Below are positions 1 through 11,660 of a stretch of 64,000 nucleotides of DNA, in pieces; the stretch's first letter is position 1; the number at the start of each line of letters is the position of its first letter. The notes under the pieces were generated by a model. The model was not told the origin of the DNA and made no database searches. It saw only the letters and a program-made list of their open reading frames with translations. The position numbers and the translations under genes are program-made. The stretch spans positions 3,822,501 to 3,886,500 of the forward strand of contig JBBBDQ010001028.1 of the NCBI GenBank assembly GCA_037127315.1, given 5' to 3'. Origin of the DNA: Ascarosepion bandense (lineage: Eukaryota; Mollusca; Cephalopoda; Sepiida; Sepiidae).

Positions 1-736
1 ATTTTCTTCTCGGCTATCCAATCCTGACGAGTTTAGAAAACAAACTAAAGGTGATCATCCTAAAGACACGTCATTGTTCTTTATCTGCAATGCCAACAAA
101 ATGGCGTCACCCAGCCTGAAAAAACCAAGTTATGATAGTGGCCACCGACTTTGTCGAAGTCATTCAATCTTCTTGGGAATTAAATCTGTTTATCCGCCGA
201 CAAAACACCTTCGTTATTTTTTGGGCTCAAAAGCTACGCCCAGAAAATGTCGATTTTAACACAGACTGACCTCAGACTAAACGAATTAACTATAAAATAG
301 GACAAAATAACCTCTCCTGCATTTTTCTTCTTTCTTCTGAGTAATTCTGAATATTTTATCACAATTCAACATAAGCAAAATTAAAATTATGAACAGTTTT
401 ACCCAGATTAAATAAAATATCATTTTTATTGTTGCTTATTTGCGAATATATTTAATATTGTTGAGAAGAAAGCGTTTCATGTCAACTACTTTGACAATGC
501 GCCTCTGAGCGAAACTGTTAAATTCAAATGTTCTCACCGTAATGTTCCCAACAGGCAGCCTAACCTTCATGAAGTTTTTCCTCATTGTATTTGTCATGGA
601 TAAAGATTAAGAATCAATCTTGTTGAAACAATGATGATAATAAAATGAGATTTAGCGCTGTAAATTCATAACAGCAGATAACATCACAGAATTAATTTGG
701 GATCATTGCCAGAGTTTAAAATATGGAATTATTTTA
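1..736. other. AT-rich DNA, nothing recognised
   Basis: I see no coding region, repeat family or RNA gene that I can support here. Open frames are short and have no recognisable motif. Confidence 0.5.
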
Positions 737-738
737 TA

Positions 739-1815
739 CAGGGCGCAACAATAAAACCACCACCATTATATAGTTTGAACAAAAAAAGATCAAGACTAAA
801 ATTTATTCAGAGAAATATTTCAATTTATTTACATTGTTCGGATTGTTGTCCTCATCTTTATTGTCATATTAACGACGTTTCGATCGTTGTATGCTCTGAA
901 GAAGGTAAGCCTTCGATTAGTCAATTGCTGTTTGTCAATATTTGCAGATTTCAGCTTTCAGGAAGCTCCTGTTAAAATTATCACAGTAGGGTAAGATCAG
1001 GTAGGCTATCCAACGTCACGCCTAAGAAGATCAAGTGTCCTGGAAACAGCTCTCTCAAAAACTTAAAAGTTTGTGAGTTTGGGTTGCCTTATATTTCGCA
1101 GAATCGCCACATACCGGTCAAAATTTACTGACTGTAACCATCAAAAACGTAAGGGGCCCCGAACAACATTTGCCGTGTAGAAGTCAATTAACTTACCTTT
1201 CAACATGGCAGTCTCCTTTTGTCTCCCTGTAGGAAGGTGAACATTCAAGAGCGTGAGACTCACCTTCCTGATGTTTCCAACAAGCTTCCAGTTGGCAGAG
1301 AAATATAAACAGGGTTGTAACTGAATACATGTCCCTATGTTGCCCAAAGACAAATGGTGGATATTGTGCTGAATATTTATGGAGCTCAATGTACACACTG
1401 AAATTATCAGCCAATCACTGTTTTCCAGGTTATTATTTAAACCACCTACCAATTTGCCCTGGTAGTTTTTTAGTCAGTCAGACCTTACTTCTATTCTAGT
1501 TGAGTACTGGATGGTCCTTCCACAAGATCTTTACAATCCGCTGTTTAGAGATCTTTCAGGAAGCTGACTGGGATTGTTTGCTGCCTTGTAATGGAAGTTT
1601 TGTTTATTAGCGCAGTCAGGCAGATGAATGTAGGTTTCGTCGCTTGTAAGAACAACATATACGGGAACGTTCTGAAAGATATAGCCGCATAAGAGATATT
1701 TAAAAAAGGGTGAAATAGTAGCAACATTAGCAAGATACTGTTATCACTTTCCTATCTTTACTAGCACCACACTAAAAGCCGAGTAAAAAGCGAAAGGTTT
1801 TATTACCGCACCCTG
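739..1815. mobile_element. Possible TIR transposon, Tc1/mariner-like, no transposase
   Basis: The two ends form imperfect terminal inverted repeats with consensus CAGGGYGCRRYAATAAAACC (four transitions between the arms), each bounded by TA (737-738 and 1816-1817), the target duplication of Tc1/mariner elements. The ends resemble those of the transposase-bearing remnant at 20415-21249, so this may be a non-autonomous relative. The 1.08-kb interior holds no recognisable transposase; the longest frame (1141-1452, minus) has no motif. A motif shared with 59970-60056 and 62664-62752 sits at 826-912. The TIR pairing could still be coincidence. Confidence 0.4.
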
Positions 1816-2103
1816 TACGATAGTAAATTTGAATACATGACTGTAAAGTGAAAAACAAATGACGAAAAGGATTAATAACCACGGCATTTTACACATCCGC
1901 ACATATACTTGCAATAGGCAAATACCATGGAAAACATATGGATCCATCTCTTTTCTCTCAAGCTCTGAGTAAATGGCAAGACAGCTATTTCTTATTTCTT
2001 GGCAACCAGTCTAGGAGAAGTCTGAATTCAAACTAGTCTGTAGATTGTTGGACTTCGTCAGACTATTTGCCTAAGATAGGACAAATGAGTTAATGATAAT
2101 TGT

Positions 2104-2169
<66 letters not shown>
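2104..2169. repeat. Compound (AC)n(AT)n microsatellite
   Basis: About 19 AC units run directly into about 13 AT units. Confidence 0.98.
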
Positions 2170-2171
<2 letters not shown>

Positions 2172-3437
2172 GCCAGCGTAATTAAAAAAGACATAACACA
2201 TGTGAAATGTCTTAGATTGAGATACGTTTCTTATTTGTTATTCCTTGTTTTATCAGCTTGTTGAATTCCGCCAAGTAATTGAGGACAAATTGCAATACAA
2301 AGAAAAACAAAGATACCTAAAGAAAAAAATCAATATTTTAAAAAATTGCCATAGTGTGTTGAAAAGTTCTTGTCTTAAATCACTTATCAATATCATAGAT
2401 TCAGATAGTTATTTTTAAGGCATTCTTGGTCAGGTCAAGAATACAAGACAATACAAGAGTATTGTCTTGTATATATTTGCTAAAGTATACTCTTGGAAAA
2501 TCAGCAATATTTTAATAACGTTGTGTATCCCGGACAACGGCCAGTAACCCTGTTTGTCGATCTATTACAATTCTACTTTGTGAATGCATCTTATAGCCTT
2601 TTGCAAAATTAAACCTTACAAATGTGTGTTTATTTTCTTTTCTTACTGTCTTTTGTTTTGTTTTGTTCTTTTGTTTTTTTGTTTTTTTTTGTTTGTTTGG
2701 GTTTTTTTTTTTTTGTTATTTTCTCCTCTTTGTGCAAGTGATCTGTGTACGAACTGTCTTTCTTGTCACTCTTGGAACGCAAGGCGATATGCTGGCGGAA
2801 GCAAGTTCTTCCTTACTTCCACCTCCACACCGTTTTTCGACAGCAGACACTTCCTTGATTTTAATTTCCGGCGTATGCCTAAGAAAAATACAATCATCTC
2901 ATTTTGCTCAATAATCGACAATCATGAGAAGGTAATGAAACAAAGCGTGGGTTATGGAATCCTCCTTCGCCCGTTGTTCAGATTGAAAGCTGAAGGTGAA
3001 GGAAATAACAGGAAAAAAGTGGAGAAGATAAAACAAAGAAATCATGGCTTCCGGAAAAATTACGATTTCTTCTAATATTTATTCAATATGACACAATTAT
3101 AAACTAAGATGAGACGCCATCTTGGCTCTTCCATTCACCAGATATTTTTGTTTATTTCGTATATTTTCTTTGCTTGAGCTAAAATTGTTCCTCTTTTTCC
3201 ACATTCAAATGAATGTTTATGTATATAAAGTTGGGTGTTTATAGCAATTTACTAGGCTTAGCTTAGAAGCGGCACAAGACCGAAAGTAAGGAGCACCAGT
3301 GAGGATTGATCTAACTACTCAATCATAATTAATGTATGGCTAGGTGTTTAAATAGTGTAAACATTTCATATTTTACAAGCAATATTATTTACGGTATTAT
3401 AACATGCTCGGAATGTCGTGTCACAGCATTTTAGAGA
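2170..3437. other. No gene; T/G-rich run and a short shared repeat
   Basis: Positions 2630-2716 are almost only T and G, which produces phenylalanine-rich open frames of no meaning. Positions 3355-3410 match 19897-19948 (both contain TTATTTACGGTATTAT followed by GCTCGGA), so this is the edge of an unclassified dispersed repeat. Nothing else is recognisable. Confidence 0.5.
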
Positions 3438-3732
3438 GTCAGCCAGTTAGTTAAGTCCCATACTTGATACACGCTTTGATGTTCATGTCTCGAAAGATAG
3501 ATGACTGACTGGCCAGAAGATTTTCTTGCAGTAGGTTGCCATTACTTTCTGCGGTAGACTGGTCGCTAACCAAGGCTATAGAACTTAATGTTCTACCATA
3601 GCTGGATAAAGAAGTGACGGATTAATACTTTTTTTCCATGGGTATTTGTGCGTAAGTTAATGCAACAAATTCAACTGGAATTCGAACTCGGTTCTCCAAT
3701 TTCTCGTTCCGAGCCGATACCCAATGCACATC
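3438..3732 (-). mobile_element. SINE family A copy
   Basis: Read on the minus strand, the element begins with a tRNA-like head (GGATGTGC..., then a B-box-like GAGTTCGAATTCC) and continues into a body shared with copies at 5265, 6343, 9568, 10330, 30395, 33868 and 41730. The body contains the plus-strand blocks TTGCCATTACTTTCTGCGG and CAGTCAGTTA-type ends. Internal pol III promoter boxes at one end and many dispersed truncated copies are the marks of a tRNA-derived SINE. I cannot assign it to a named family, although octopus tRNA SINEs are known. Confidence 0.75.
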
Positions 3733-4692
3733 CATTTTAGAAAGAGAGAGAAAAATGACTAAATATGTATAAACTTTCTTTTCTATTCCTATGCTTCGTT
3801 AATTATAGACACAACACTCAACTGACGTATCACAATATCTTCAGCCTCTTTGCTTTTCCGCTTCTCTTAATGTCCCAGTTTCACTTTTTCATCTCCAAGA
3901 AATTTTGATTCCACACTTAGTAGATCATGTAACAAGTTTCTTAACATATGCAACTACTGTCATCCGTGTTCTGGGTAATTACCATTTTACCTTCAAATGT
4001 AGAGTTTCTATTTCATCTTACATGCATTTATTTCATCTGCAATCACTAATATTTATAGAAGAACGGTTACTCCATTTTAATTACTATTTTCGTTTTTAAC
4101 TGGAAGAAACTTTTGCGTGCTTGGCATACGCTAAATGTGAGAAGTACGTCATTTAGGGTTCGGATATTTGAAGTCAAATAATAGAACTAGAAAATAGTAT
4201 TTCAACATATTAGAAATAATACATTTATTCATCTCCATCTGTTATTTGATTTTTAGAATTTTAAATAGATGTCTGAAGAGAAATATAATGTTGAAGTTTC
4301 TTTGTTAATGTTTCTTTCTTTCTAAAGATTAAAATATTTTTATATGAACTCGACAAATAAGATTAAATTTCCTTAAATCAGACGTATTCAAAGTACAAAA
4401 GAGAAGTAGTAAATAAATGAAAGATGAATTGAAAAAGGTTTTTCTTTCTGCTAACAGCTATCAATCGTTTTCTTTTTATGTTGGGTTTTATCAGGTATGT
4501 CCTCGCAGTTGTAGTTAAAGGGGGAAGAAAACCAGCTGATTGTTATTCCGTATTTCTGAGATGCATCGTCTGGCTAAGCCGTTAAGTGTCCTATTTTTTT
4601 ACGAAAAAAAATCAACGCCCATAAAAGTCGATTAAATATATCTTTTTCTTTAATTTCTTTTTAAAGCATCTCGTTGGTTGTAAAACAATTTA
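3733..4692. other. AT-rich DNA, nothing recognised
   Basis: No repeat, RNA gene or coding signal that I can support. Confidence 0.5.
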
Positions 4693-4736
4693 TTTGGTTG
4701 GTTGGTTGGTTGGTTGGTTGGTTGGTTGGTTGGTTG
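4693..4736. repeat. (TTGG)n microsatellite
   Basis: About eleven TTGG units. The downstream frame that reads as repeating Leu-Val-Gly-Trp is an artefact of this tract. Confidence 0.97.
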
Positions 4737-5264
4737 TTGAGCCGATTTGTAATATCATTTGTCGAACTGTGAATGACTTCTCTGGTGTTTTGTTCAATCA
4801 TCGGCGTGTTAAAAATATCAGAGGGAAAACTCCTATTAAGATATTTAAAGGCAGTGACCCTATAGTTTTCTTCATATACCGGAAGTTCTCTCGCAAGGAT
4901 CTCTCACTCTCATTTTATCAATTTCACACTGTTGTTTGCGGGAACATCTACAAACTGATTAAATCTGATTTGCAGTTACCAAACTTTTTGATAATCACTA
5001 CAGCAACTTCAGTGATTTGTTTAAAGTATAACAAATAAATACTCCGAGAATTGTAAGACTGTTTCTGTTGTCCACCATTTTCTAGTAAGGGAAATGTACG
5101 ATCGTAACGGAAAGAGATTCAGAACTTTCAAAGTAAATGAATTCAGTATGTTCGAAAAAGAATTGTTCAACACATGGAGGGTTGGTATGCAAATATATTT
5201 TATATAAAGAACAATATAACTCACAAAAAAGAAGAGAAATAAAAAATTATGTTTACGTATTATA

Positions 5265-5526
5265 AGTCAGTCAGTTAAGTGCCATACGTGATACACGCTT
5301 GGGTGGTCATGTCTCGAAAGAGACATGACTTGACTGGGCAGAAGATTATCCCTCAGTAGGTTGCCATTGCTTTCTGCGGTAGACTTGTTGCCGACCAAGG
5401 CTACAGAACCCAATCTGTCCTATTATTTAACCCATAACTGTAGGGAAGGGACGGATTAATACCTTTCCCAAGGGTATTTGCGCATAACTGAATGCAAGGG
5501 ATACGATTGGAATTCGAACTCGGCTC
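5265..5526 (-). mobile_element. SINE family A copy, truncated head
   Basis: Long alignment by eye to the copy at 3438, including GATACACGCTTGGGTGGTCA, the TTGCCATTGCTTTCTGCGG block and GGAATTCGAACTCGG (B box on the minus strand). It stops just after the B box, so the 5' part of the tRNA-like head is missing. Confidence 0.75.
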
Positions 5527-6342
5527 ATATAGATAACTCAAAAAAAGGAATGTAATCATTTATATAATTAGCCTTAGTGTGCGTGTGTGTGGGTTTCACA
5601 TGGTTTGGGTTGAAATTAAGTAGCCGATTTGCCATGGTAAAATAAATCTCTTCCGGCAAAGACAAGTTCTATGTTGTCGCTACAACATTTCAGGATAGAA
5701 AGAGAAATAAAAGATTTATTATCCTTTATTTTATAGTTCCAGCGGACAAACAAGGGTACTAATCCACACAATCATATTTGTTGGCGTAACTGAAAAAAAT
5801 TAACAGCAATTCTTACTCAAACATGTCATTTTCATTTTTAAGAAGTACTGAAAACTTCAACAGAATTTTTGTCGAAGAGTTTCTTAATTGAGACGAGACA
5901 TTTTTAACACATATTCACATTTAGTTATTCCGACATCGAGTGTCGCATGGTTATTGCTGGAGAAGTATTCTCAAATCAGCAGCCGTTTCTTTAGTATCAC
6001 AGCAGAACCTAGTATCACTTTGTTTTAAAAAGTTTCAATATTTATTCGAATTTTCAGTTGTTCCAATCCCAATAACAGTGTATTTGGTAAAACCGTTTCA
6101 GATACTAATGGCACGACCTATTAGACCATTGTATGTTATTATCCGGCATATTTTCTTAGGTCTTCTTGTTTTGATGAGAAGAATTTCAAAATTATAGAAT
6201 ATTCAAAATGTTCTATTCTTATTTGGACAAATGTTTAATTGATAACCTAGTCATTTGCACACTTCTCAGTAATACGCTATTCCTACCCAGTCATCATTAT
6301 TTGTATTATTAAATGAGAGAACAGTATGCCAACAAAGTAATA
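5527..6342. other. Nothing recognised
   Basis: No supportable feature. The 85-codon frame at 5940 has no motif. Confidence 0.45.
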
Positions 6343-6631
6343 TCAGTCAGTCAATTAATTGCCATACGTGATACACGATTGGGCGATCATATATTTTTCG
6401 ATTCATGACTGACAAGACAGAAAATTTTCCTGCAGTAGGTTGCCATTTCTTTCTGCAGTAGACTGGCTGGTAACCACATCTGTCTTGCTATTCAACCCCT
6501 ACTTGGAGGGAAAAGACATGGGTTAATACTTTTTCCAGGGTTATTTTTAATTTAATGCAAAGGGTTCAACTGGAATTCGAACTCTGCTCTCCGATTTCTT
6601 GTTCAGCGTCGATATCCATTACCTCACAAAG
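6343..6631 (-). mobile_element. SINE family A copy
   Basis: Starts with TCAGTCAGTCAATTAATTGCC and ends with the minus-strand B-box-like sequence and a short tRNA-like head. More diverged than the 5265 copy. Confidence 0.72.
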
Positions 6632-7044
6632 CATATAATCCGGGATTAATATACGAAGCCTAATCGGTTGATTATTACATCCAATCTGAGAGATCTATAC
6701 CAGGCGCGTGCATAATAGACAGATGTGCACGATATCATGATGTTTTTGGGGTAAAAACAGCTCATATTCTTAAAAGTGTGGCCCAGTATGAAATACCTTC
6801 AGGTCAGTTAATCCATTTTGTTCAGACAGTCTCTGATTGTGGGTGTATCCAAGTATCTAGGTGTGACTTGCATGAATCCTTGGTTGCTACATCTTTCAAA
6901 TTTAAAATAAACCCCGGTGACACCCGGTCAGGCATACTAAATTGGACATTTACTTTAAATCATCTTAACTTATGAAAACAAACATGTCATCACCTCCAAA
7001 TATGATTAGAAGAAATGAGATCTATGCATGTATAGCATCAGGGC

Positions 7045-7046
<2 letters not shown>
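6632..7046. other. Nothing recognised
   Basis: A 65-codon frame (6778-6975) shows no family motif. No repeat recognised. Confidence 0.45.
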
Positions 7047-7095
<49 letters not shown>

Positions 7096-8002
7096 CATAT
7101 TTCAGTTTCTGCTATGATCACTTTACCCAACAAGTCTGCGGGAAGACTTATGACAGTGATGTGCTGTTATGGCGCCATGTCATGATTTGTTTGTCAAATT
7201 CTTATAACATCACTAACGTTACTTTTTTACTGTGTTGACTATACTTATCAAGACATCTTGAAATGATAAAAAAGAACACAAAAGCACATTGAAAAAATAC
7301 CTGGAAATTCCAGTTTAAGATAAATAAAAAATTATTTATCTTAAACTGGGATTTCCAGGTATTTTTCCAATGTGCTTTTGTGTTCTTTTTTTTATCATTT
7401 CAAGCGCTCGTTTTACGACTGGCATGATTCTTGTTTTCAATTTCTATTCGATTTTCAAATTTTTATACTTCGATAGTTTTTCAAATTCCTTTGCTGCTGG
7501 TCAAACATATCAATTAGTAGGCAAAGTTTTTGTTTTCAGTTTTTGACAATTATGTCCGGCCCTTTTTCTTGTTTTTTTTTTTTTACTTCAATTTTCCTGT
7601 TTATAAAATGGTGTAATCCCATAGAATTGGGATGTCTTATGATTCTGTAACCGGTGCTGGGTGATGTTTATAATAGTGTTTGTAAACATCTTTGCTAAGG
7701 TTTTTACACATTGTCCAGTGTCAACACTGCCCCATTCTATCGTAACGATTTTTATATTCATTTAACGCAATTACAGAACATTTTGAGATTAGGTGGTCTA
7801 TGGGTTCCCGAGATTTGTCACATAGCCTGCATTTTAGATCCACACTTGTTATGCATGATAATTGCCTGAAAGTTCCTAGTGAAAAGGCTCTAGACTTACG
7901 CTGTAAGAATAAAGTTTCAGCCTTTAATCCAGATGCTCGTAAATATATTAATTTTACCAATATCGGATTTATTAACACGTTCTGGATATTGGTCATACAG
8001 GA
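7047..8002 (-). mobile_element. 3' half of REL-endonuclease LINE (R4/Dong/Hero-like), copy 1
   Basis: The minus strand encodes, in order, a short block with SGLKAET (about 7920), a zinc knuckle CxxC-x8-H-x4-C (about 7773-7836), then NEYKNRYD, a block with ILWDYTI, PDIIV and LLIDM, and the C-terminal block RIMPVVKRALEMIKK..IPGNPSL ending near 7335. This order is that of LINEs with a restriction-like endonuclease: a knuckle followed by the PD-(D/E)xK nuclease, seen here as PDIIV and LIDM. A 3' UTR (7096-7256) and a TTA tract (7047-7095, AAT on the coding strand) follow. Stops and frameshifts make it dead; the reverse transcriptase is absent. The long asparagine run in the minus frame is only the next copy's tail. 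Exact clade is uncertain. Confidence 0.75.
7257..7404. repeat. 148-bp near-perfect hairpin inside the LINE 3' end
   Basis: Arms 7257-7327 and 7332-7404 are reverse complements with a few small differences, separated by about four A residues. The right arm is normal LINE sequence (encoding MIKK..IPGNPSL on the minus strand); the left arm is an inverted duplicate of it. See findings. Confidence 0.95.
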
Positions 8003-8053
<51 letters not shown>

Positions 8054-8580
8054 TCTGTTGCTTACACGTTCACTTCCGGATCCAAACCAGTGACCTAAAA
8101 TCAAAAATAGCTTCATGACATTTCCACTGATTATTAAAAAACTAATATTAGACACATTATACATTGATAAAGCTCTTCGCAATATGTAAGATATACTTAT
8201 ATTTTTTTAGTATATCTTTAAGGCATTGTATAGCATGAATCTATCGAAACCTTTTCCAATTAATCCGAGGATTCCAACTACTACTGGATTTATTGATGTT
8301 GTCATGGGCCACATTTTATTTGAGATTTCCACTTTAAGATCCTTATATTTTGATATTTTTGGAAGATATTCAAAGATACATCTCAGTCTTCAGAGACTCA
8401 TATGTTAATAAGAAAGTACATTCTGTTTTTCTGGTCTTTGTTCCTGATGTCTAGGCGATTATTTTTATTGTTTTGCTTGCGTGTTTTGTAAATTTCATAA
8501 AATTGTTGCAGATTCTATTTCTGTAACGGGGTCTGAGAATTGTTCATACCAGTTTCCTTCCCGTATAAGTGGTATATTTT
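8003..8580 (-). mobile_element. REL-endonuclease LINE 3' end, copy 2
   Basis: The minus strand reads YKDLKVEISNKMW followed by INPVVVGILGLIGKG (about 8280-8345), the same C-terminal block as copy 1. The 3' UTR-like part (8060-8180, with GCTTCATGACATTT on the plus strand) matches 18425-18455 in the copy at 18330. The element ends in a TTA tract at 8003-8053, directly against the 5' side of copy 1. Short, full of stops, and lacking the knuckle and reverse transcriptase. Confidence 0.65.
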
Positions 8581-8590
8581 TCAGTGCATA

Positions 8591-8591
<1 letters not shown>

Positions 8592-8637
<46 letters not shown>
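8592..8637. repeat. (ATT)n tract, probable LINE tail
   Basis: About fifteen ATT units. By analogy with 7047 and 8003 it may be the tail of a further minus-strand LINE, but I do not recognise LINE sequence in 8638-8880. Confidence 0.9.
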
Positions 8638-8638
<1 letters not shown>

Positions 8639-8947
8639 AGGAATGTGAGAGGAAAAGGGAAATTTTTCTTATAATTTTATTGAAAAAGTTCCAGAATATT
8701 TTTTAATAAAATCGTCGGAATAAATATTGATTATTCCGAGAATATTTTGAAGGCGTTTTCCCTGGCCCATTTCTCTTGGAGGATTAACTCAACTGTACCT
8801 TTACAATATTGATTCTCCGTCCCAGGGTAATTTGAGTTTCACGCTTTTTAGAAAGGAACCAACTTAGCATAAAAGGATCTGTATTGAGTATTTTCTTTAT
8901 TTTTACTTTTTATTCCTCGCGCTCTCTGTCTCTCTCTCTCTTTCTCT

Positions 8948-9015
<68 letters not shown>

Positions 9016-9567
9016 TTAGCTTTGCCTCTCTATTTCTGTTCATACATCCAAGAGCTTGCTATTCTGTTTTATGTCTGGTTGTGTCTCACTTGGCTCAGCT
9101 GTCGGCGCTAAAATGTTTGTTCGCAAACTCGTTTTCCAAAACACTGACCGTGGAACAAATTGCCTTTTATTATAATTTATTGATATCTTTTTTATCAGTC
9201 GGCGATCGAGATTATTTGTGTATCTCAGTCTGTTCATATCTATCGACTAATCTACCTAGCATTTCATTCATTTCTGTTCAGATATAAATGCTTGCTCATA
9301 TATCCGTGTTAAAGTTCTACACGTCTTTTTTTAAGAATCTTTCTACTTAAAAAAATTATAAAATGTGTTTTGCGTATCATGTTTCTCTGTTATTTGACTA
9401 CTATTTCTTTTATACTGTCTTATGGTTCTTTTGCTTGTTTTTTTTTTATATTCGCCTTGTATTTAATTGTTATGCCATATTCATTCGTGTCGTGGACGAT
9501 CAAGATTCTCCGCAGATTTCTTTTTTCTTTATAACCTACAAATCATCATGACTTCTTGGTAAAGATT
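8638..9567. other. Unassigned DNA with compound (TC)n(TA)n
   Basis: A TC-rich tract (8921-8970) runs into a TA tract (8970-9010). The rest holds no gene or repeat family that I recognise; open frames here are driven by the microsatellite. Confidence 0.6.
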
Positions 9568-9803
9568 CAGTCAGTCAGTTATGTGCCATACGTGATACAC
9601 ATTCTGCGGTAAACTAGTTGCCAACCTAGGCTATAGAACTCAACCTGTCCTGTTATTTAAATGGAGCGAAGGACGGATTAATACCTTTCTCAATTAATAC
9701 CTTTGGGCGTATGTGAATGCAAGGAATTCAACTGGAATTCGAACTCGGTTCCCCGATTTCTCGTTTCAAGCCGATATCCGCTGCACCACAACGCACATCC
9801 CTG
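9568..9803 (-). mobile_element. SINE family A copy with internal deletion
   Basis: Best tRNA-like head of the family: read on the minus strand it gives GGGATGTGCGTTGTGGTGC, an A-box-like GTGGTGCAGCGG, and the B-box-like GAGTTCGAATTCC. Compared with 3438 and 5265, about 75 bp of body are missing at 9600, where GTGATACAC joins ATTCTGCGGT. Confidence 0.78.
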
Positions 9804-9839
9804 TGAAAGATCAGTCCCAGGTATTACAATACACTCGCT

Positions 9840-10215
9840 GATCTAGAAATTGAAGGCGTTGGAGGAGAGTGAAAACAACTCTTAGCGGCTGTTGTTCCCA
9901 TTTTCACCCTAAACAGGGGTGGTAGCAACTGATACAGCTATGGGTAAATAATGAACCTCTAAACAAAGACAAAATACTATGAAAATACAAAAATAAGTTT
10001 TTATTGTAAAATTACCAGCAATACATATTTATGTAAAAGCAAAGTTACTGACAATATTTTTTTATCAAAATAATCAACAATGCATTGTAGCTGTAACTGA
10101 AGGAATACAATTGCGTTCAAAATATTTAGTTGAAGCCATAAAATTGATCAAATTATTTAGATTTCGGCATTAAATAACCCATAGAGGTTGATATATTACT
10201 AACAAAACAAAAAGA
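9840..10215 (+). mobile_element. Repeat family D copy, unclassified
   Basis: Shares ordered blocks with copies at 20212, 23795 and 32105: CTGTTGTTCCCATTTTCACC, then GGTAGCA, a plain TATGGG..AATGAACCTC block, CACTATGAAAGTATAAAAA-like sequence, short AT-rich tandem units (TTACCAGCAATACAT), and an end with TTTCGGCATTAAATAACCC. No coding capacity and no TIR or tRNA head seen, so its class is open. Confidence 0.6.
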
Positions 10216-10329
10216 AAAAGCGAATATGAAAGAACTTTCATGACATTAAGTCCATATAACATCCCACAATTCCTTAAAGACATCGAACTTCAACAAAACT
10301 TTCTTTTTAGATAATACGGATTTAGTGAT

Positions 10330-10601
10330 ACAAGCCCTACTAATTAACTCATAGTTAGAGGGAGGACAGGTGAATTCATACCTTTATAAAGGTAGTTTGT
10401 ACGTTTGTAAATATAACGAATCCGACTGGAATTGGAACTCGCCTCTGATTAACAATTCTGAGTCATTATCCCTTACATAAGCTGCATATCCCAGCTTACA
10501 GCACCTGGTATTCCCAATTAGTCACCCATTTAGATACTGACGAGGCTTGACTTCGGTGATCGTATTGAACCCGATGTTTCAACGTGATATAACCTCAAGT
10601 T
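10330..10601 (-). mobile_element. 5S-tRNA composite SINE (family A with 5S head)
   Basis: On the minus strand the order is 5S rRNA-like sequence (10601-10491), then directly a tRNA-like head (GGGATATGCAGC..., B-box-like GAGTTCCAATTCC), then the family A body. The junction (GTAAGCT followed by GGGATATGC) is the same as at 12702 (GTAAGCTTGGATGTG), which argues that the fusion is part of the element and not a chance insertion. Confidence 0.6.
10491..10601 (-). pseudogene. 5S rRNA-like sequence (head of SINE)
   Basis: The minus strand contains TATATCACGTTGAA, CGATCACCGAAGTCAAGC and GTCAGTATCTAAATGGGTGA, then AATACCAGGTGCTGTAAGCT: nearly the whole 5S rRNA with substitutions, including the internal promoter region. 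It sits at the 5' end of a SINE body, so I read it as SINE-derived and not as a functional 5S gene. Confidence 0.8.
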
Positions 10602-10759
10602 CGTATTTTCAGAGATTGATGGATGAGTAATGTCTCCTATTATGTGGTACCACTAATAGTGGTAGAAAAAACATATGACGATAAAGACTTGGCGGGACTT
10701 TGGAACTTGGCTCACCAGATCCACTTTTTTGTTACACTAACCGCTCGTTAATCTCATCT

Positions 10760-11660
10760 TTACTTGCCTTTCTTTCTTTTTCTTTTTTTTTTCTTTTTCT
10801 GCGTCCTTTCTACCTTTCTCTTGTTTGCAAGGGTTTGTTTTAAATTATTGTTTTCTTTTGACATTTAATCCTTTCGTCTTTTACTTTCTATTTTCTTTTT
10901 CTTTATTTTCTGATTTTAATTTCTCACTTCTTTTTCTCTCTTTCTTGTTCGATATATACTTTTTCCATTTCCTTCATTATGTCTTCTTTTCTCTCTATTT
11001 TGACGCCTTTTTTCTTTCCCTTATTTTTCAATTCTCTTTTTCCTTCCTTCTTTCTTTTTCTCAATTTTTGCTTTCTCTTTTCCTTGATGTTATGTTCTTT
11101 CTTTTCCTCCTCTCTTTTTTTCTTTTCTTCTCTCTTCTCCTTATATTTGTTTGTCTTCTAAGAAATTTTTCCATTCCATTTTTTATCAATATTTTCTTTT
11201 ATTATTTCGGCTGAAAATATTAAGTTCCTCTAATTTCCATTTATGAATTCTCTTAAACAATTCTTTCTTTCTTCATTCTTTCATTCTTTTTTTTGTTTCT
11301 TTCTATTCTATTTGTTTTCTTTTCTCTTATGTTCATTTCTTTCTTTCTCTGTCATTTTTCTTTCTTTCTTTTCTGTTTTCTATTCTATTCTAATCGGTTC
11401 ATTTTCTCTTGTTTTTCTTTCTTTCTTTCTTTCTTTCTATTCTTTTGTATTCTTTTACCTTTCTCTTATGTCTATTTCATTCATTCTTTCTTTCTTTCTT
11501 TCGTTTTTTCTTTTCATTCCTTCATTTTCTATGTCTTAGTTTATTCTATTCCTTTTCTCTTTTTTATTTATTCATTTATTTCTTGCCCCGAAGTTTTTAT
11601 ATATCTTAATTTTCAATTTTCTTTTTCTCAACTATAATTCTTTTTTCTTTGACAGAATAA
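10760..11660. repeat. 0.9-kb polypyrimidine tract
   Basis: The plus strand is almost entirely T and C (TTTC, TTCT and CTTT motifs, interrupted by rare purines). Frames rich in Phe, Leu and Ser that cross it are artefacts of composition. Confidence 0.9.

Noticed and set aside
4694..5038. 114-codon frame beginning with repeated Leu-Val-Gly-Trp
   Set aside because: The start is a translated TTGG microsatellite and the rest has no motif.
10825..11637. Several overlapping hydrophobic frames that look like membrane proteins
   Set aside because: They are translations of the polypyrimidine tract.
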